A stretch of DNA of 64,000 nucleotides from Glycine soja (GCF_004193775.1 NC_041002.1:12064485-12128484), one strand, 5' to 3'; numbered from the stretch's first letter, positions 33,302 through 43,886 are shown. Notes: generated by a model not told the origin, from the sequence alone. Numbers and translations: made by a program.

Positions 33302-36300
33302 ATGGATTTCAACAGTGATGATTTCATGGACAAATTGCGTGAAGCCTTAAGGAACGTTGACATGAGAGATGAACGATGGAGGCCTAGAAGGAGTGAACCA
33401 CGTCCAAACGTGGATGAGTTCAAAATCACCGAACTACCTGAATTTAATGGTAGTGCAGACCCGGAGGTTTATCTAGAATGGGAGCGCAAGATTGATAGAA
33501 TGTTTGACTTCAAGGATCTTGATTATGAGAAACGTTGCAAATATGCTATCCTGAAACTTAGCAAAAGTGCATCGTTGTGGTATGAGGGATTGAAGGCTAG
33601 AAGGACACGAGATGGAAAGGAGAAAATCCACTCTTGGGAGTCCTTGAAGAAGAAGTTGCGCAAGAGATATGTACCATCAAATCACCGACTGAATTTGTAT
33701 AAAAAGATTGCAGATTTGGTGCAAGGCAAAATGAGTGTTACTGAATACATTGATGAGTTTGAGAACCTATGCCTAATGGGTGAAGTGGAGGAAAATGAAG
33801 AGCAAAAAATGAGCCGTTTCCTTCGTGGGCTGAATAAGAACATAGCTTTTGCTGTTGAGCTATGTAACTACACAGATTTCACCACTTTGTGCACCTTGTG
33901 TTTGAAGATTGAAAATCAAAACAAGAGTAGATATAATGCTGGGAGTTCTAGTGGTTGGTCCAAGGGAGGTGTGTCGGGTAGTGCAAATCCAGCCCCTAGC
34001 ACTAAACCAATGGAGAATCAACCGAAACAAAGTGAGACCGCTCCTAAACAACCCATTGCCACGACCAAGGAGACTAATCTGTCAAAGGTTAGGTGTTTCA
34101 AGTGTCAAGGCTTTGGACACTTTGCTAGGGCTTGTCCTAATCAACGAGTTGTGACCCTCCGAGAAGCAATTAGCATGCGTGATGAGTTGATGAAGGAAGA
34201 AGAAGAATCTGGTGGCAATATTGAAGGTGATGGAGTTGAAATTGTTGAAGATGATGATGATGAGGTAGAAGTATATGGACCTCCCATGTATGATACCTTG
34301 ATGCTAAGAACTTTGCAAGTCAAGGCTGTACCCGTGGAAGGAGATCAAAGAAATCAAATCTTCTACACTAAGGGTCAAGTGAAAGATAAGTGGTGTAGTA
34401 TCATTATGGATGGAGGTAGTTGTACCAATGCGGCTTCAACTGAAATGGTGTCTAAATTAGGATTGCTCACAACAAAACATCCTAAGCCTTATGCGCTACA
34501 TTGGTTGGACAATGGAAGTAGCATAAATGTTACAAGGCAGACGCGTGTGGGATTAACCATGGGATCTTATGTTGATGAAATCTTGTGTGATGTGGTACCT
34601 ATGGATGCAAGTCACATACTCTTGGGACGCCCTTGGCAATTTGATAGGGATGTGACGCATAGAGGAAGGTCCAATGAGCATGAATTGAACTTCAATGGCA
34701 AGAGGATTGTGTTGAAACCAATGGCATCAAATGAAGTCCGTTCCATGATTACAAAAAGAGGTAAAAAGCCTAGTCTCACTATGTTTGCTACTGAAAATGA
34801 AGTGAAGGATGCTATTGATAATGGTGAATTAGTCTACGTGTTGGTTGCAAAGAATGCTAGACAAGACGATGTAGAGACTCCTTTTAAACAACAATTGGAG
34901 GCTGTTTTGGGTGAGTATGAAGATGTGTTTCCAAGTGAACTACCAAAGGGTTTGCCACCTATCCGTGGGATTGAGGATCAAATTGATCTAATTCCGGGAG
35001 TTCCATTACCAAACAAGGCTGCATATAGGTGTAATCCGGAGGAGACAAAGGAGTTGCAACGGCAAATTGAAGAATTGATAAGCATGGGTTATGTGCGTGA
35101 ATCAATGAGTCCATGTGTTGTTCCGACATTGTTGGTTCCTAAGAAGGATGGTTCATGGAGAATGTGTATTGATAGTAGGGCAGTGAACAACATAACCATC
35201 AAATATCGTTTTCCCATTCCAAGACTAGATGATATGCTTGATGAGTTACATGGATCGGTTATCTTCTCAAAAATTGATCTAAGGAGTGGATATCACCAAA
35301 TCAGAATGCGTGAAGGTGATGAATGGAAGACGGCATTCAAGACTAAGCATGGTCTATATGAATGGCTAGTTATGCCATTTGGGCTCACAAATGCACCTAG
35401 CACCTTTATGAGGCTCATGAACGAAGTACTCAAGCCTTTTTTGGGTAAGTTTGTTGTTGTTTATCTTGATGACATATTGGTGTATAGCAAATCTATAGAG
35501 GAGCATTTCACTCATTTGAAACAAATATTTGAGACCCTAAGAGCACAAAAACTCTATGGGAAGAGGGAAAAGTGTGATTTCTTGGTTGAAAGTGTGGTGT
35601 TTCTTGGATATGTGGTGTCTAAAGATGGAGTATCCGTTGATCAAACAAAAGTGGATGCTATCAAGACTTGGCCGAGCCCTACAACAGTTTCGGAGGTGAG
35701 ATCTTTCCTTGGTCTTGCATCATTTTATCGACGCTTTATCCAGAATTTTAGCACTATAGCAAGTCCTATGACCGAATGTTTGAAGAAGGGTGCGTTTGGG
35801 TGGAATGAACAAGCACAAAAGGCTTTTGAATTGATTAAGTTAAAGCTTTGTGAAGCTCCTGTTTTAGCTTTACCCGATTTTACTCAACCATTTGAAGTTG
35901 AATGTGATGCTAGTGGAGTTGGCATTGGGGCTGTTTTGATACAAAACAAAAGGCCTATAGCTTATTTCTCGGAGAAATTGGGAGGAGCCAGATTGAACTA
36001 TTGCACCTATGACAAAGAGTTCTATGCCATTGTGAGAGCTCTTGATCATTGGAATCATTATTTGCGTTCTAATCACTTTATATTGCATTCAGATCATGAG
36101 TCATTGAAGTATATCAATGGGCAGCAGAAGTTGAGTCCAAGGCATGCTAAATGGGTTGAATTTCTTCAATCTTTTAATTTCTCTTCAAAATACAAGGATG
36201 GTAAGAGTAATGTGGTGGCTGATGCACTTTCAAGGAGGTATGCTTTAATTTCAATTCTTGAAACTCGTTTACTTGGTTTTGAAACTTTGAAAGATTATTA

Positions 36301-37645
36301 TAAAGAAGATGTGGATTTTGGTGAAATATACTCTAATTGTGAGAATGGAGCATTTGGAAAGTATATCGTGCAAGATGGATTTTTATTCAAGGAGAATCGG
36401 CTTTGCATCCCAAGGCATTCAATTCGTGAGTTACTAGTTCGTGAAGCTCATGGTGGAGGTTTGGCTGGTCATTTTGGCATTACAAAGACCTTGGAGATTT
36501 TGAAGGAACACTTTCATTGGCCAAAGATGTTAGGAGATGTGCAAAAAGTCATTAGCAGGTGTGTTACTTGTCACATGGCAAAGAGTTCTTTCAAACTAGG
36601 GGCGTATACTCCCTTGCCAACGCCTAGTGGTCCTTGGATGGATGTGAGTATGGATTTCATTGTGGCTTTGCCCCGAACACAGCGAGGTAAAGATGCTATT
36701 ATGGTGGTTGTGGATAGGTTTTCAAAGATGGCACACTTTGTAGCTTGTCACAAAACCGATGATGCTAGTAATGTTGCTGATTTGTACTTTCGTGAGATTG
36801 TGCGTTTACATGGAGTTCCTAAAACTATTGTTTCCGATCGTGATTCAAAGTTTTTAAGTTATTTTTGGAACACATTATGGAGGAAAGTAGGTACTAAGTT
36901 GCTGTTTAGTACTTCCCATCACCCTCAAACCGATGGACAAACCGAGGTGACTAATAGAACTCTTGGTACTTTGCTGCATGGTTTGGTTAGTAAGACTCAA
37001 AAGGATTGGGACTTGAAGCTAGCCCATGCTGAATTTGCTTACAACCGGTCCCCTACATATGCTACTAATCATTCTCCTTTTGAAGTTGTTTATGGTGTGA
37101 ATCCTTACTTGCCATTGGATTTGATAGTTATGCCAAAAGAGGAGTTAGTTCATCCAGATGCCGAGGCCAAACTCAAAGCAATGATCAAGCTACATAATCA
37201 AGTGCAAGAAAGAATCAAGGCCGTGAATGAAGTTTATAAGCAAAGGTCCAAGAATAAGAAGCCTAAGTTATTCAATGAAGGTGATCTTGTGTGGGTCCAT
37301 TTGAGAAAAGAAAGATTCCCAAGCAAGAGAAAGAATAAGCTCATGCCTAGAGCGGATGGTCCTTTCAAAGTTATATCAAAGATCAATGACAATGCATACA
37401 AGATTGATTTGCCCGGAGAATATGGAGTACATGCTACTTTCAATGTTGGAGATCTCTCACCGTATTTAGATGATGATGGTATTCAAGAATTGAGGGCAAT
37501 TCCTTTCAAAGGGGGAGGGGATGGTACGAAAATTGACCAAGAGGAGTTGAAAATCAACACAAGTGACATTCAAAGGGAAGTTAATGGCGTGGGGGCTGTT
37601 TGGAATCCTCATCAAGGGCTGAGTTTAATTACTTGGCTATTTTAA
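33302..37645 (+). CDS. gypsy gag-pol polyprotein, single open frame
   Basis: The ATG at 33302 gives about 1447 codons (numbers below count from an in-frame codon three upstream). Domains in order: retrotrans gag (~45-205), zinc knuckle CFKCQGFGHFARAC (C268, C271, H276, C281), protease with IIMDGGSC at ~371 (DGG in place of DTG/DSG), RT with YLDD at 724-727, RNase H (CDASGVG ~871), integrase zinc region (~1053-1095), core Asp1121, Asp1182 and Glu1218 (TDGQTEVTNRT), and a GPF-type C-terminal module (~1356). No stop or frameshift. The last ~41 residues are encoded by the 3' LTR itself. The RT and C-terminal sequences fit the CRM-like chromovirus group. That placement is by recognition, without a tree. 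Confidence 0.93.
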   Translation: MDFNSDDFMDKLREALRNVDMRDERWRPRRSEPRPNVDEFKITELPEFNGSADPEVYLEWERKIDRMFDFKDLDYEKRCKYAILKLSKSASLWYEGLKARRTRDGKEKIHSWESLKKKLRKRYVPSNHRLNLYKKIADLVQGKMSVTEYIDEFENLCLMGEVEENEEQKMSRFLRGLNKNIAFAVELCNYTDFTTLCTLCLKIENQNKSRYNAGSSSGWSKGGVSGSANPAPSTKPMENQPKQSETAPKQPIATTKETNLSKVRCFKCQGFGHFARACPNQRVVTLREAISMRDELMKEEEESGGNIEGDGVEIVEDDDDEVEVYGPPMYDTLMLRTLQVKAVPVEGDQRNQIFYTKGQVKDKWCSIIMDGGSCTNAASTEMVSKLGLLTTKHPKPYALHWLDNGSSINVTRQTRVGLTMGSYVDEILCDVVPMDASHILLGRPWQFDRDVTHRGRSNEHELNFNGKRIVLKPMASNEVRSMITKRGKKPSLTMFATENEVKDAIDNGELVYVLVAKNARQDDVETPFKQQLEAVLGEYEDVFPSELPKGLPPIRGIEDQIDLIPGVPLPNKAAYRCNPEETKELQRQIEELISMGYVRESMSPCVVPTLLVPKKDGSWRMCIDSRAVNNITIKYRFPIPRLDDMLDELHGSVIFSKIDLRSGYHQIRMREGDEWKTAFKTKHGLYEWLVMPFGLTNAPSTFMRLMNEVLKPFLGKFVVVYLDDILVYSKSIEEHFTHLKQIFETLRAQKLYGKREKCDFLVESVVFLGYVVSKDGVSVDQTKVDAIKTWPSPTTVSEVRSFLGLASFYRRFIQNFSTIASPMTECLKKGAFGWNEQAQKAFELIKLKLCEAPVLALPDFTQPFEVECDASGVGIGAVLIQNKRPIAYFSEKLGGARLNYCTYDKEFYAIVRALDHWNHYLRSNHFILHSDHESLKYINGQQKLSPRHAKWVEFLQSFNFSSKYKDGKSNVVADALSRRYALISILETRLLGFETLKDYYKEDVDFGEIYSNCENGAFGKYIVQDGFLFKENRLCIPRHSIRELLVREAHGGGLAGHFGITKTLEILKEHFHWPKMLGDVQKVISRCVTCHMAKSSFKLGAYTPLPTPSGPWMDVSMDFIVALPRTQRGKDAIMVVVDRFSKMAHFVACHKTDDASNVADLYFREIVRLHGVPKTIVSDRDSKFLSYFWNTLWRKVGTKLLFSTSHHPQTDGQTEVTNRTLGTLLHGLVSKTQKDWDLKLAHAEFAYNRSPTYATNHSPFEVVYGVNPYLPLDLIVMPKEELVHPDAEAKLKAMIKLHNQVQERIKAVNEVYKQRSKNKKPKLFNEGDLVWVHLRKERFPSKRKNKLMPRADGPFKVISKINDNAYKIDLPGEYGVHATFNVGDLSPYLDDDGIQELRAIPFKGGGDGTKIDQEELKINTSDIQREVNGVGAVWNPHQGLSLITWLF
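37508..37521 (+). other. polypurine tract, also coding
   Basis: AAAGGGGGAGGGGA lies directly before the 3' LTR and also encodes KGGG of the polyprotein. Confidence 0.85.
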
Positions 37646-38183
37646 GCATTTTCATCAGTTCAGACAAATAAAATTCAGCCATTCAAAACCTTTCCAAGAT
37701 GGTTACAAAAGAAGCATAAATGGGACATTCAAGGCCTTAAATAGGCGTGTGGCTAATTATGGAAAAGGAATATCATGAGCTGATTGCATTAAAGTCATTA
37801 ATTGCATTTTATTACTAGTTTTATTGTGTTTAATTAGGCCTTACTGTTTTTCGGCCATATATGGATGTAATTTGATCATTTGCAGATGATTTCAATAAAC
37901 AAGAACAAATTCAGTCCAATTAGAAATTGTGTTTACATTTTCGCCCGATTATTTGCAAGTGTCGTCTTGAAAATAGTCCGATTAGCTCAATTGGTGTTGA
38001 GTGCTAATCTCGTATTAAGCTATTGGTGTAGTTTAATATTGCTTATTTTTCCTTGCTGATTTTCGTAAAAACCCAAACACACAAATACCAAAAATACTTA
38101 AAAGAATTCGACTAATAAGGGTGGTACCTAGTACCTTCGTTATTGGTTGTGTGCTTCCGTTACCACACTCTGATTTCGTATCA
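37522..38183 (+). repeat. 3' LTR of the intact gypsy element
   Basis: 662 bp, one visible mismatch to the 5' LTR, followed by GAACC. It holds the final ~41 codons and stop (TAA 37643-37645) of gag-pol. Confidence 0.93.
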
Positions 38184-38188
38184 GAACC

Positions 38189-38984
38189 TTTCTTGATCTT
38201 CTCACATGACTGAAAGAAAGTATGTTGCTATAAAATGTGGAAGATAGGAAATGAAAGACTAGTTAGGAAAAGTAGGAAAAAACAATGAGGCTAATAAATG
38301 GAACAGAACAATCCCTATCTAAGGAAAATGATTCAATCAAAAAGTCACTTATGGGTTTCGCCAATCCTGTTCTCTTTCTGAGCCTACGACAACGAGTGGT
38401 TCACGACGCAGAGGCTCTGATCGGAGCAAGCAGCAAGGAACATGCTCTGGCCGTCGAAGAAGCTGATCTTCTCGATGGAGGTCATGCAACACTCCTGCCA
38501 GCTAAGCTCGCCAAGATCAGCAACCACATCCTCTAGTGCCACCACCACAAATGTCGACACGCTCTCGCTCACCATTGACTGTGGCAGATCCACTAGATCT
38601 AGCGACTCCACCGCTTGCACCAGCACTTTCTGCGCACTAAATCGACTTAGGATTTTGCAATTTCTCGAAATGAAAACCTATTCGAGAACATTCTCATATT
38701 CTTCGAAGATTCTTTCAGGCAAAGAACGACCGAGGATCGGGGCTGAGGCCGGCGTCGATCATGTCGGAGGGGGTGGACCACAGAGAACTGTTCATCCACT
38801 CCGAAATTATAAAAAAAAAAGTGAACAAAAAACTCTCAATCTAGGGTTTTTCTTTTTTATAGAGAGAGAGTAGAGAATAGCAAAGGTCCTGGCCCTGTGT
38901 GTGCACACATGGTAATTACGAATTAAAATGAAGGAGGTTTTCTCTTAAAATCGTCGTTGTTATTTTGTCAATAATTACAAAATT
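38189..38984. other. unidentified coding-like segment inside the ARP4 CACTA element
   Basis: 38280-38840 is less AT-rich than its surroundings and is open on both strands (plus 38442-38873; minus 38626-38384, with DLGELSWQECCMTSIEKI). A minus-strand start-like MNSSLWSTPSDMIDAGLSP occurs near 38790. It looks like 5'-exon DNA of a host gene that I cannot name. Whether it belonged to the same donor locus as the ARP4 exons is unknown. Confidence 0.4.
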
Positions 38985-39154
38985 GTCACCCAAGTACATT
39001 CTAAGACGGTTGTTAATAACCGTCTTAGAATGTGTGTTGTAAAAAACAATTTTCAGGTATCCTAATTACAAGTTTGCCACCGCGTCACATTCTAAGACGG
39101 TCCCAGATAACCGTCTTAGAATGTGCGTCGTAAAAAGTTATATTTCTAGTAGTG
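38985..39154. repeat. right subterminal array and terminus of the CACTA-type element
   Basis: Two hairpin-like pairs, ACATTCTAAGACGGTT...AACCGTCTTAGAATGT at about 38997-39033 and again at about 39087-39124, then TTTCTAGTAGTG at the end. These are likely transposase-binding repeats. Confidence 0.75.
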
Positions 39155-39401
39155 GGCCTACGCATCACGACCGTATTAGAATATATTACTTTCTAAGGCG
39201 GTTATCTATAGAACCGTCTTAAAAAGTTTGTTTTCTTTTTTTAAAATCTTATTTTTTTTAAATCTCATTTATTTTTATTGAGGCATTTCATCAAGCCTAA
39301 ATAAAGCATTGCAATTTTGTATGTCTGATAATGAGTCAAACACATCAAAATAAAGCATTTTCACCAAAAATGTTCTAAGCCAAGTAAACCATTGAGCCTA
39401 T
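39155..39401. other. outer CACTA-like array, then spacer
   Basis: 39155-39230 has GACCGTATTAGAA and AGGCGGTTATCTATAGAACCG words like the array at 29078-29194. The rest to 39401 is T-rich and leads to the solo LTR. Confidence 0.5.
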
Positions 39402-40034
39402 TGGTCGAGCTCGGCAAGTGCACCAGATCGCGCAAGTAGTATAAAACGGTAAGAACCAAGTATCAAAATCTCGGGGAACTTGTGTTACTTGGTAAAACTA
39501 TATTCATTGAATAGGTGTCTAGTATGAAAGATATGCGTGGACTATGAACAGGTATGTAAACTAACTATTAAAAAGGAAAATCACGTGAGTAATGATGTGT
39601 AAAGACAAGTAGACAACACGTTGGTCTTCCAATTAGGTGTCTGATGTTATAAGGATATTCTCTACTTAACAATGCTCATGTGTTCTATCGTGGCTCCTGA
39701 AATGCTAAATCCTAATTCCCCGTGATAGTCTAGCCTAATTCTGATCAAGCATCATCCTCAGATTCCTCTTGCTGGACTGAACTAGACCAGAACCGCATTA
39801 AGACAAACATACAAACAACTAGGTTACCGTACCCCGATCCCTAGTGATAATACGATAAACTAGCCCTGTCCTATCAAGTTCTAAGAATCAGACCAGTTTC
39901 AATTGTTGAATGATCCTAACAAAGCATGCATCTACGTGATCAAGGCAAAAGCACACTGAAATGAAGTACTGATAGCACAGAGAACACATAAAACATCATT
40001 AAATAGATATACTGGTATTTACATCAAGTACTTG

Positions 40035-41398
40035 TGTTAGTCGGTGAATACGACTAACTTTGGTGTATAAAACTTGTGTAAATTGTAGTGTTATAAGTAT
40101 TTTCTGTTAAGTATAGGTAATAAATACTTAGTACTTCCATTTTGGGTGTTTAATAATCATTTTCCCTCAATTTCAGGCTAATTAGGCAAGCTTTGAAAAG
40201 TGCTATTTTTCACCTTCTCGCTAAGCCAATCTGTTGGCTTAGTGAGCTTCCGCTAAGCGCAACACTCATGGGCTAAGTGTGAGGAAGACTCTGGAAGAAG
40301 ATGAGCTATATAGGTTCACTAAGCGCACCGCTTCATCTCATCCACTAAGCGAGAAAGGCACGCGCTAAGCCGAAATTCACTAATGTGCGCTAAGCGGTCC
40401 ATAATTGCACTAAGCGCACGAACTCGAACAAGGCCACCTATTTATGCCTGAAATCAGATTTTAGAGAAGGAGTTTGGACTGGGATTCAGATCTTTGCATG
40501 TCTAGAGTTTCTAGAGAGAGAAAGGTCCAAGTTCCAAAGAGTTTTGAGAGATTTTGCTGTGTGAAGATCTGCAGAGACCAGAGCTTGAAGCAGAAGCCAG
40601 TTTGAGAGCTTGAGATGAGTTTGTGAGTGATTGTGAGATCCTAGAGGTGAATGAGACATCCTCACCACTTGTATTTTTGCAATCTTTCATCTTGTTCTTC
40701 TCTTTGTTGTAAAGAAGGCTTCCTGGTATGGAAAGCTAAATCCTCTGTTGGATCTTCCCTGTAGATACCTGATGTAAATATATTTTTATCTATTTAATGA
40801 TGTTTTGTGTGTTCTCTGTGCTATCTGCTTTTCACTCCAGTATGCCTTTACCTTGATCACGTAGATGCATGCTTTGTTAGGGTCATTCAATAGTGGAAAC
40901 TGATCTGACTCTAAAGTCCTTGATAGTACAAGGCTAAGTTGTCGTACTATCACGAGGAATCGGGGTACGATAAGTTAGTTGTGTATGTGTGTCTTAATGC
41001 GGTCCTAGTTGAGTTTAGTCTTACAAGAGGAATCTGCGGATGATGCTTGATCAGGATTAGGCTAAACTATCATGAGGAATCATGGTTTAGTTTCTCAGGA
41101 GACACCATAAGAACGCATGAGCATTGTTAGATAGAGAATATCTTTTCAGCATATGGCACCTATTAGGAAGACCAACGTATTTCTACTTGTTTTTACACAT
41201 CGTTTCTCTTGTGTGATTTTCTTTCTTTTTGCACAGACAGTTTATACACCTGTTCATATTCACACTTATCTTTACACACTAGACACTTATTTGATGAAAT
41301 AGCTTACCAAATAACACAAGTTCATCGAGAGTTCAATACTCGATTCTTACCGTTTTATACTACTTGTGCGATCCGGTGCACTTGCCGAAAGCCGAACA
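40035..41398 (+). repeat. 5' LTR of the Athila-type element
   Basis: 1364 bp. 40200-40440 contains about nine GCTAAGC-type words. It differs from the 3' LTR by many substitutions and by lacking a ~30-bp segment (after GTGTAAATTGTA) and a ~23-bp repeat that the 3' LTR has, so it is an old insertion. Confidence 0.9.
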
Positions 41399-41404
41399 AG
41401 TTTT

Positions 41405-41422
41405 TGGCGCCGTTGCCGGGGA
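41405..41422 (+). other. primer-binding site, tRNA-Asp type
   Basis: TGGCGCCGTTGCCGGGGA lies six bases past the LTR. This site is typical of Athila/Tat gypsy elements. Confidence 0.88.
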
Positions 41423-41615
41423 ACTTCTTTTTATTTGGGAAGTTAGTTCGTCTTTAGGTGTCTATTCTTTATTCTTTTATTACTTGAGAGTATTTGTTTA
41501 TGTTTGTTTTCCTCTTGACTTGGTGACCAGCTGCTCTTGTTAGTGCTTTGTATGTATAGTAAATCTTCTGTAGATGATTTAGTTCCATGAGATTTGAAGC
41601 TTTTTAAGGGGTGAA

Positions 41616-42353
41616 ATGAATATCTTGACGGCACACGATCAAGGGTGGGAACAGGAGTTAAGTCTTTACAATCAATATGAAGAAGAAAGAACTCCTAATC
41701 TTGAAGGTGTGTTTGAGGAATTCATGGCATACCATGCCAACTCAAAAGCTAATCAAAATTCAATGAAAAATCATGAAATTCATTTTGGTAAGAGCTATTC
41801 AATAGAAAATTTTCACGGGGGACCAAAGTTACAACCTTACTATCAAAATGAAGCAGAAAGAGGTTCCAATATGGATAAATTGCTGATGCAATTCATGGAA
41901 ACAACTAAATCAACTCAACAAGCACTCCAAAGTGTAGAAATCTAGGTTGGTGAGCTGGCAGAAGCAGTGACTCAATTTATGTTCAGACGAGAAAAATACT
42001 TTGTAGAGGTTGAAGCTCAAGAAAAAAGCCCTGTAAAAGAGCATGAGTCAAGAGAAAAATATGAGGAGAAAGACGAGGAACAAGCACAACAACAATAGGA
42101 GAAGTACTCAACAGTAGAAAAACAACAAGAAAATATTCTCCAAATCAATAACCTTCCTCATCGACTGATTATCAAGAAAGGAAAGCAAGGAGAACATGAG
42201 GAAACCTTAAGTGACATTCTTTCTTTAATCACTAACACCTTTCTTGAAATGATTTGGAATGTACTTCCAGACTATATGAAGTTCATGGAATTTCTAGCTA
42301 AAAGGCGAAACTTCAAGGAAGATGTGTTCTATGTGACTTTCATGCCACCTTGA
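41616..42353 (+). pseudogene. gag-like fragment of the Athila-type element
   Basis: An open frame of 109 codons (41616-41945; NLEGVFEEFMAYHANSKANQ, MDKLLMQFMETTKSTQQAL) continues past a TAG through a glutamine/glutamate-rich stretch and LPHRLIIKKGKQGEHEE to about 42350. It corresponds to the C-terminal part of Athila-type gag. The following GCGCTTCCTAGGAGGCAACC is the conserved sequence normally found after pol, which shows that pol is deleted. Confidence 0.65.
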
Positions 42354-42584
42354 AGGTATTAAGCTATGCGTCAAGCTAATGACGTTAAAGAAGCGCTTCC
42401 TAGGAGGCAACCTAGTTTTAATTTCTGCTATTTTTGTTTTTCATGCATATATCATGTGGAAATTGCTTTTTAATTTGTACATAGGAGTATATCAGCCTAT
42501 CTTTGAATCTTAGATATAAGGGTTTCAATTTGTTGAGGAAGGGACTGAAAAATAACTTAGAAAATATTTGCTGAAAAATAGTCC

Positions 42585-43805
42585 TTTTGCTAAGCGCATG
42601 CCTTACGCTAAGTGCGTCTTTGATCACGCGCTAAGCCGAGAGTCTTAAGCGTTTAGCGATCAACCCCTGCATCTGAGGCTGATTTGGTCCACTAAGCTGG
42701 CCAAGGCTGAGCTAAGCCAACTTCAATTCATTATGAATTTGGCTAAGCTGTAGTTTGATCGCTAAGCCCATCATACACTTTGGCTAAGCTCGAGTCGTTG
42801 CCGCCAAGCGGAATTCCCTGTGGCAATGTGAGCGCTAAGCGAGCCGTTATCAGCTAAGCGCATGCTCCTTTGTACTTAAGATGCATCATTTTAGCTAAGC
42901 TGGCAAGAGCCTGGCTTAGCGAGAGTTGTAGATTTTTGGTCTGCAGATCTCGCTCAGCAGTCCTTTTGCGCGCTAAGCCACGAGGCTTCTGTTTAAAAGA
43001 AAAAAACTTGAATTTCAAAGTTAGGCTAAGCGTGCAGAGCTGCTAAGCGATCATCTTCAAAAAACCAAACGTCACTTTGAGAAAGAAAAACAACTTATGT
43101 GAGTGTAATGGAAATTACACTCATATTTGTTGGAAACTGCTGAACAGCCTGCATCTTCTCTCTCGCACTCATTTGCCAGCATTGTTGCTTTCTTCTACAT
43201 CAAAGCATCGTCGATACGAGTGAGTTCCTTACTTCCTTCATTCTTTTAAGTTATTGAACCTTAGGGTAGGAAACCATAGATTTTAGCTTTCAATCTTTAG
43301 GGTTCTCATAATTTTAAATTAGGCAAAAATTAGGACTTTATATTTGATTGTGTTGTATAGATATTTTCAATTGACTTGCATGTTTGATAATGCCTTTTAG
43401 AGGCTTAATAGACAAAGAAACGAACTGTGTTTTCTGGGTTTTTTCTGGAAAACGCGATGAACTCGCTAAGCGAGCATACTGCGCTAAGTGAGTTCATCGA
43501 TATTCATTGAAGATATGTGTTTCCAAACGAACTCGCTAAACGCACCCACCATGCTAAGCGAGTTCATCTTGTGAGGATGAACACTCATCCTCCTGTTGAA
43601 ATCCTTGTGGCTAAGCGAGGCTGAATCGCTAAGCCAAAATAACTTAGAAAATTTTGTGTTGAAAGCCTCGCGCTAAGCCGAGTTCACCTGAACTAAGTGC
43701 ATTTCATCACGCCAACTATTAAGGCTAAGCGAGCTTGGCTCCAGCTCAGCCAATATGTTATGTTTCTCAGGGCATACTGAGCAAGTTATATCCTGCTAAG
43801 CGCCT
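42585..43805. repeat. dispersed GCTAAGC / CGCTAAGCG motif array
   Basis: Dozens of GCTAAGC, CGCTAAGCG, GCTTAGC and one-base variants occur, often every 20-60 bases and on both strands, with unrelated filler between them. The same words occur in both LTRs (40200-40440, about 46010-46240) and in the solo LTR (about 47530-47730). There is no open frame. Confidence 0.85.
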
Positions 43806-43886
43806 ATTATTAATTACAACCTCTATTTTTGTTGTTTAACTTGAACAATTTTGGTCTAAGGAATTTTGAGATCTTTTTAGTTACAG

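Larger units (their letters stand above)
32594..38183 (+). mobile_element. intact, young Ty3/gypsy element (CRM-like chromovirus)
   Basis: The element is 5590 bp. Both LTRs are 662 bp (32594-33255 and 37522-38183), and by eye I find one difference between them (A at 32733, C at 37661). Target duplication GAACC is at 32589-32593 and 38184-38188. The primer site TGGCATCAGAGC (33260) and purine tract (37508-37521) are in place. One unbroken gag-pol frame fills the interior and ends inside the 3' LTR. Near-identical LTRs and an open frame mean a recent insertion that may be autonomous. It landed in ARP4-flanking sequence of a CACTA-type element. Confidence 0.95.
29195..39154. mobile_element. CACTA-type element carrying ARP4 exons
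   Basis: It begins CACTACTAAAAAAATG and ends ...ATTTCTAGTAGTG, so both termini read CACTACTA(A/G)AAA inward. Subterminal arrays of TCTAAGACGGTT / AACCGTCTTAGA words fill 29210-29395 and 38985-39140. The 3-bp flanks are GGT and GGC, an imperfect duplication. The core holds ARP4 exons, an unidentified coding-like segment (38280-38840) and a nested gypsy element, and no transposase. Without the gypsy element and its duplication it would be about 4.4 kb. It would depend on a transposase from elsewhere. Confidence 0.75.
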
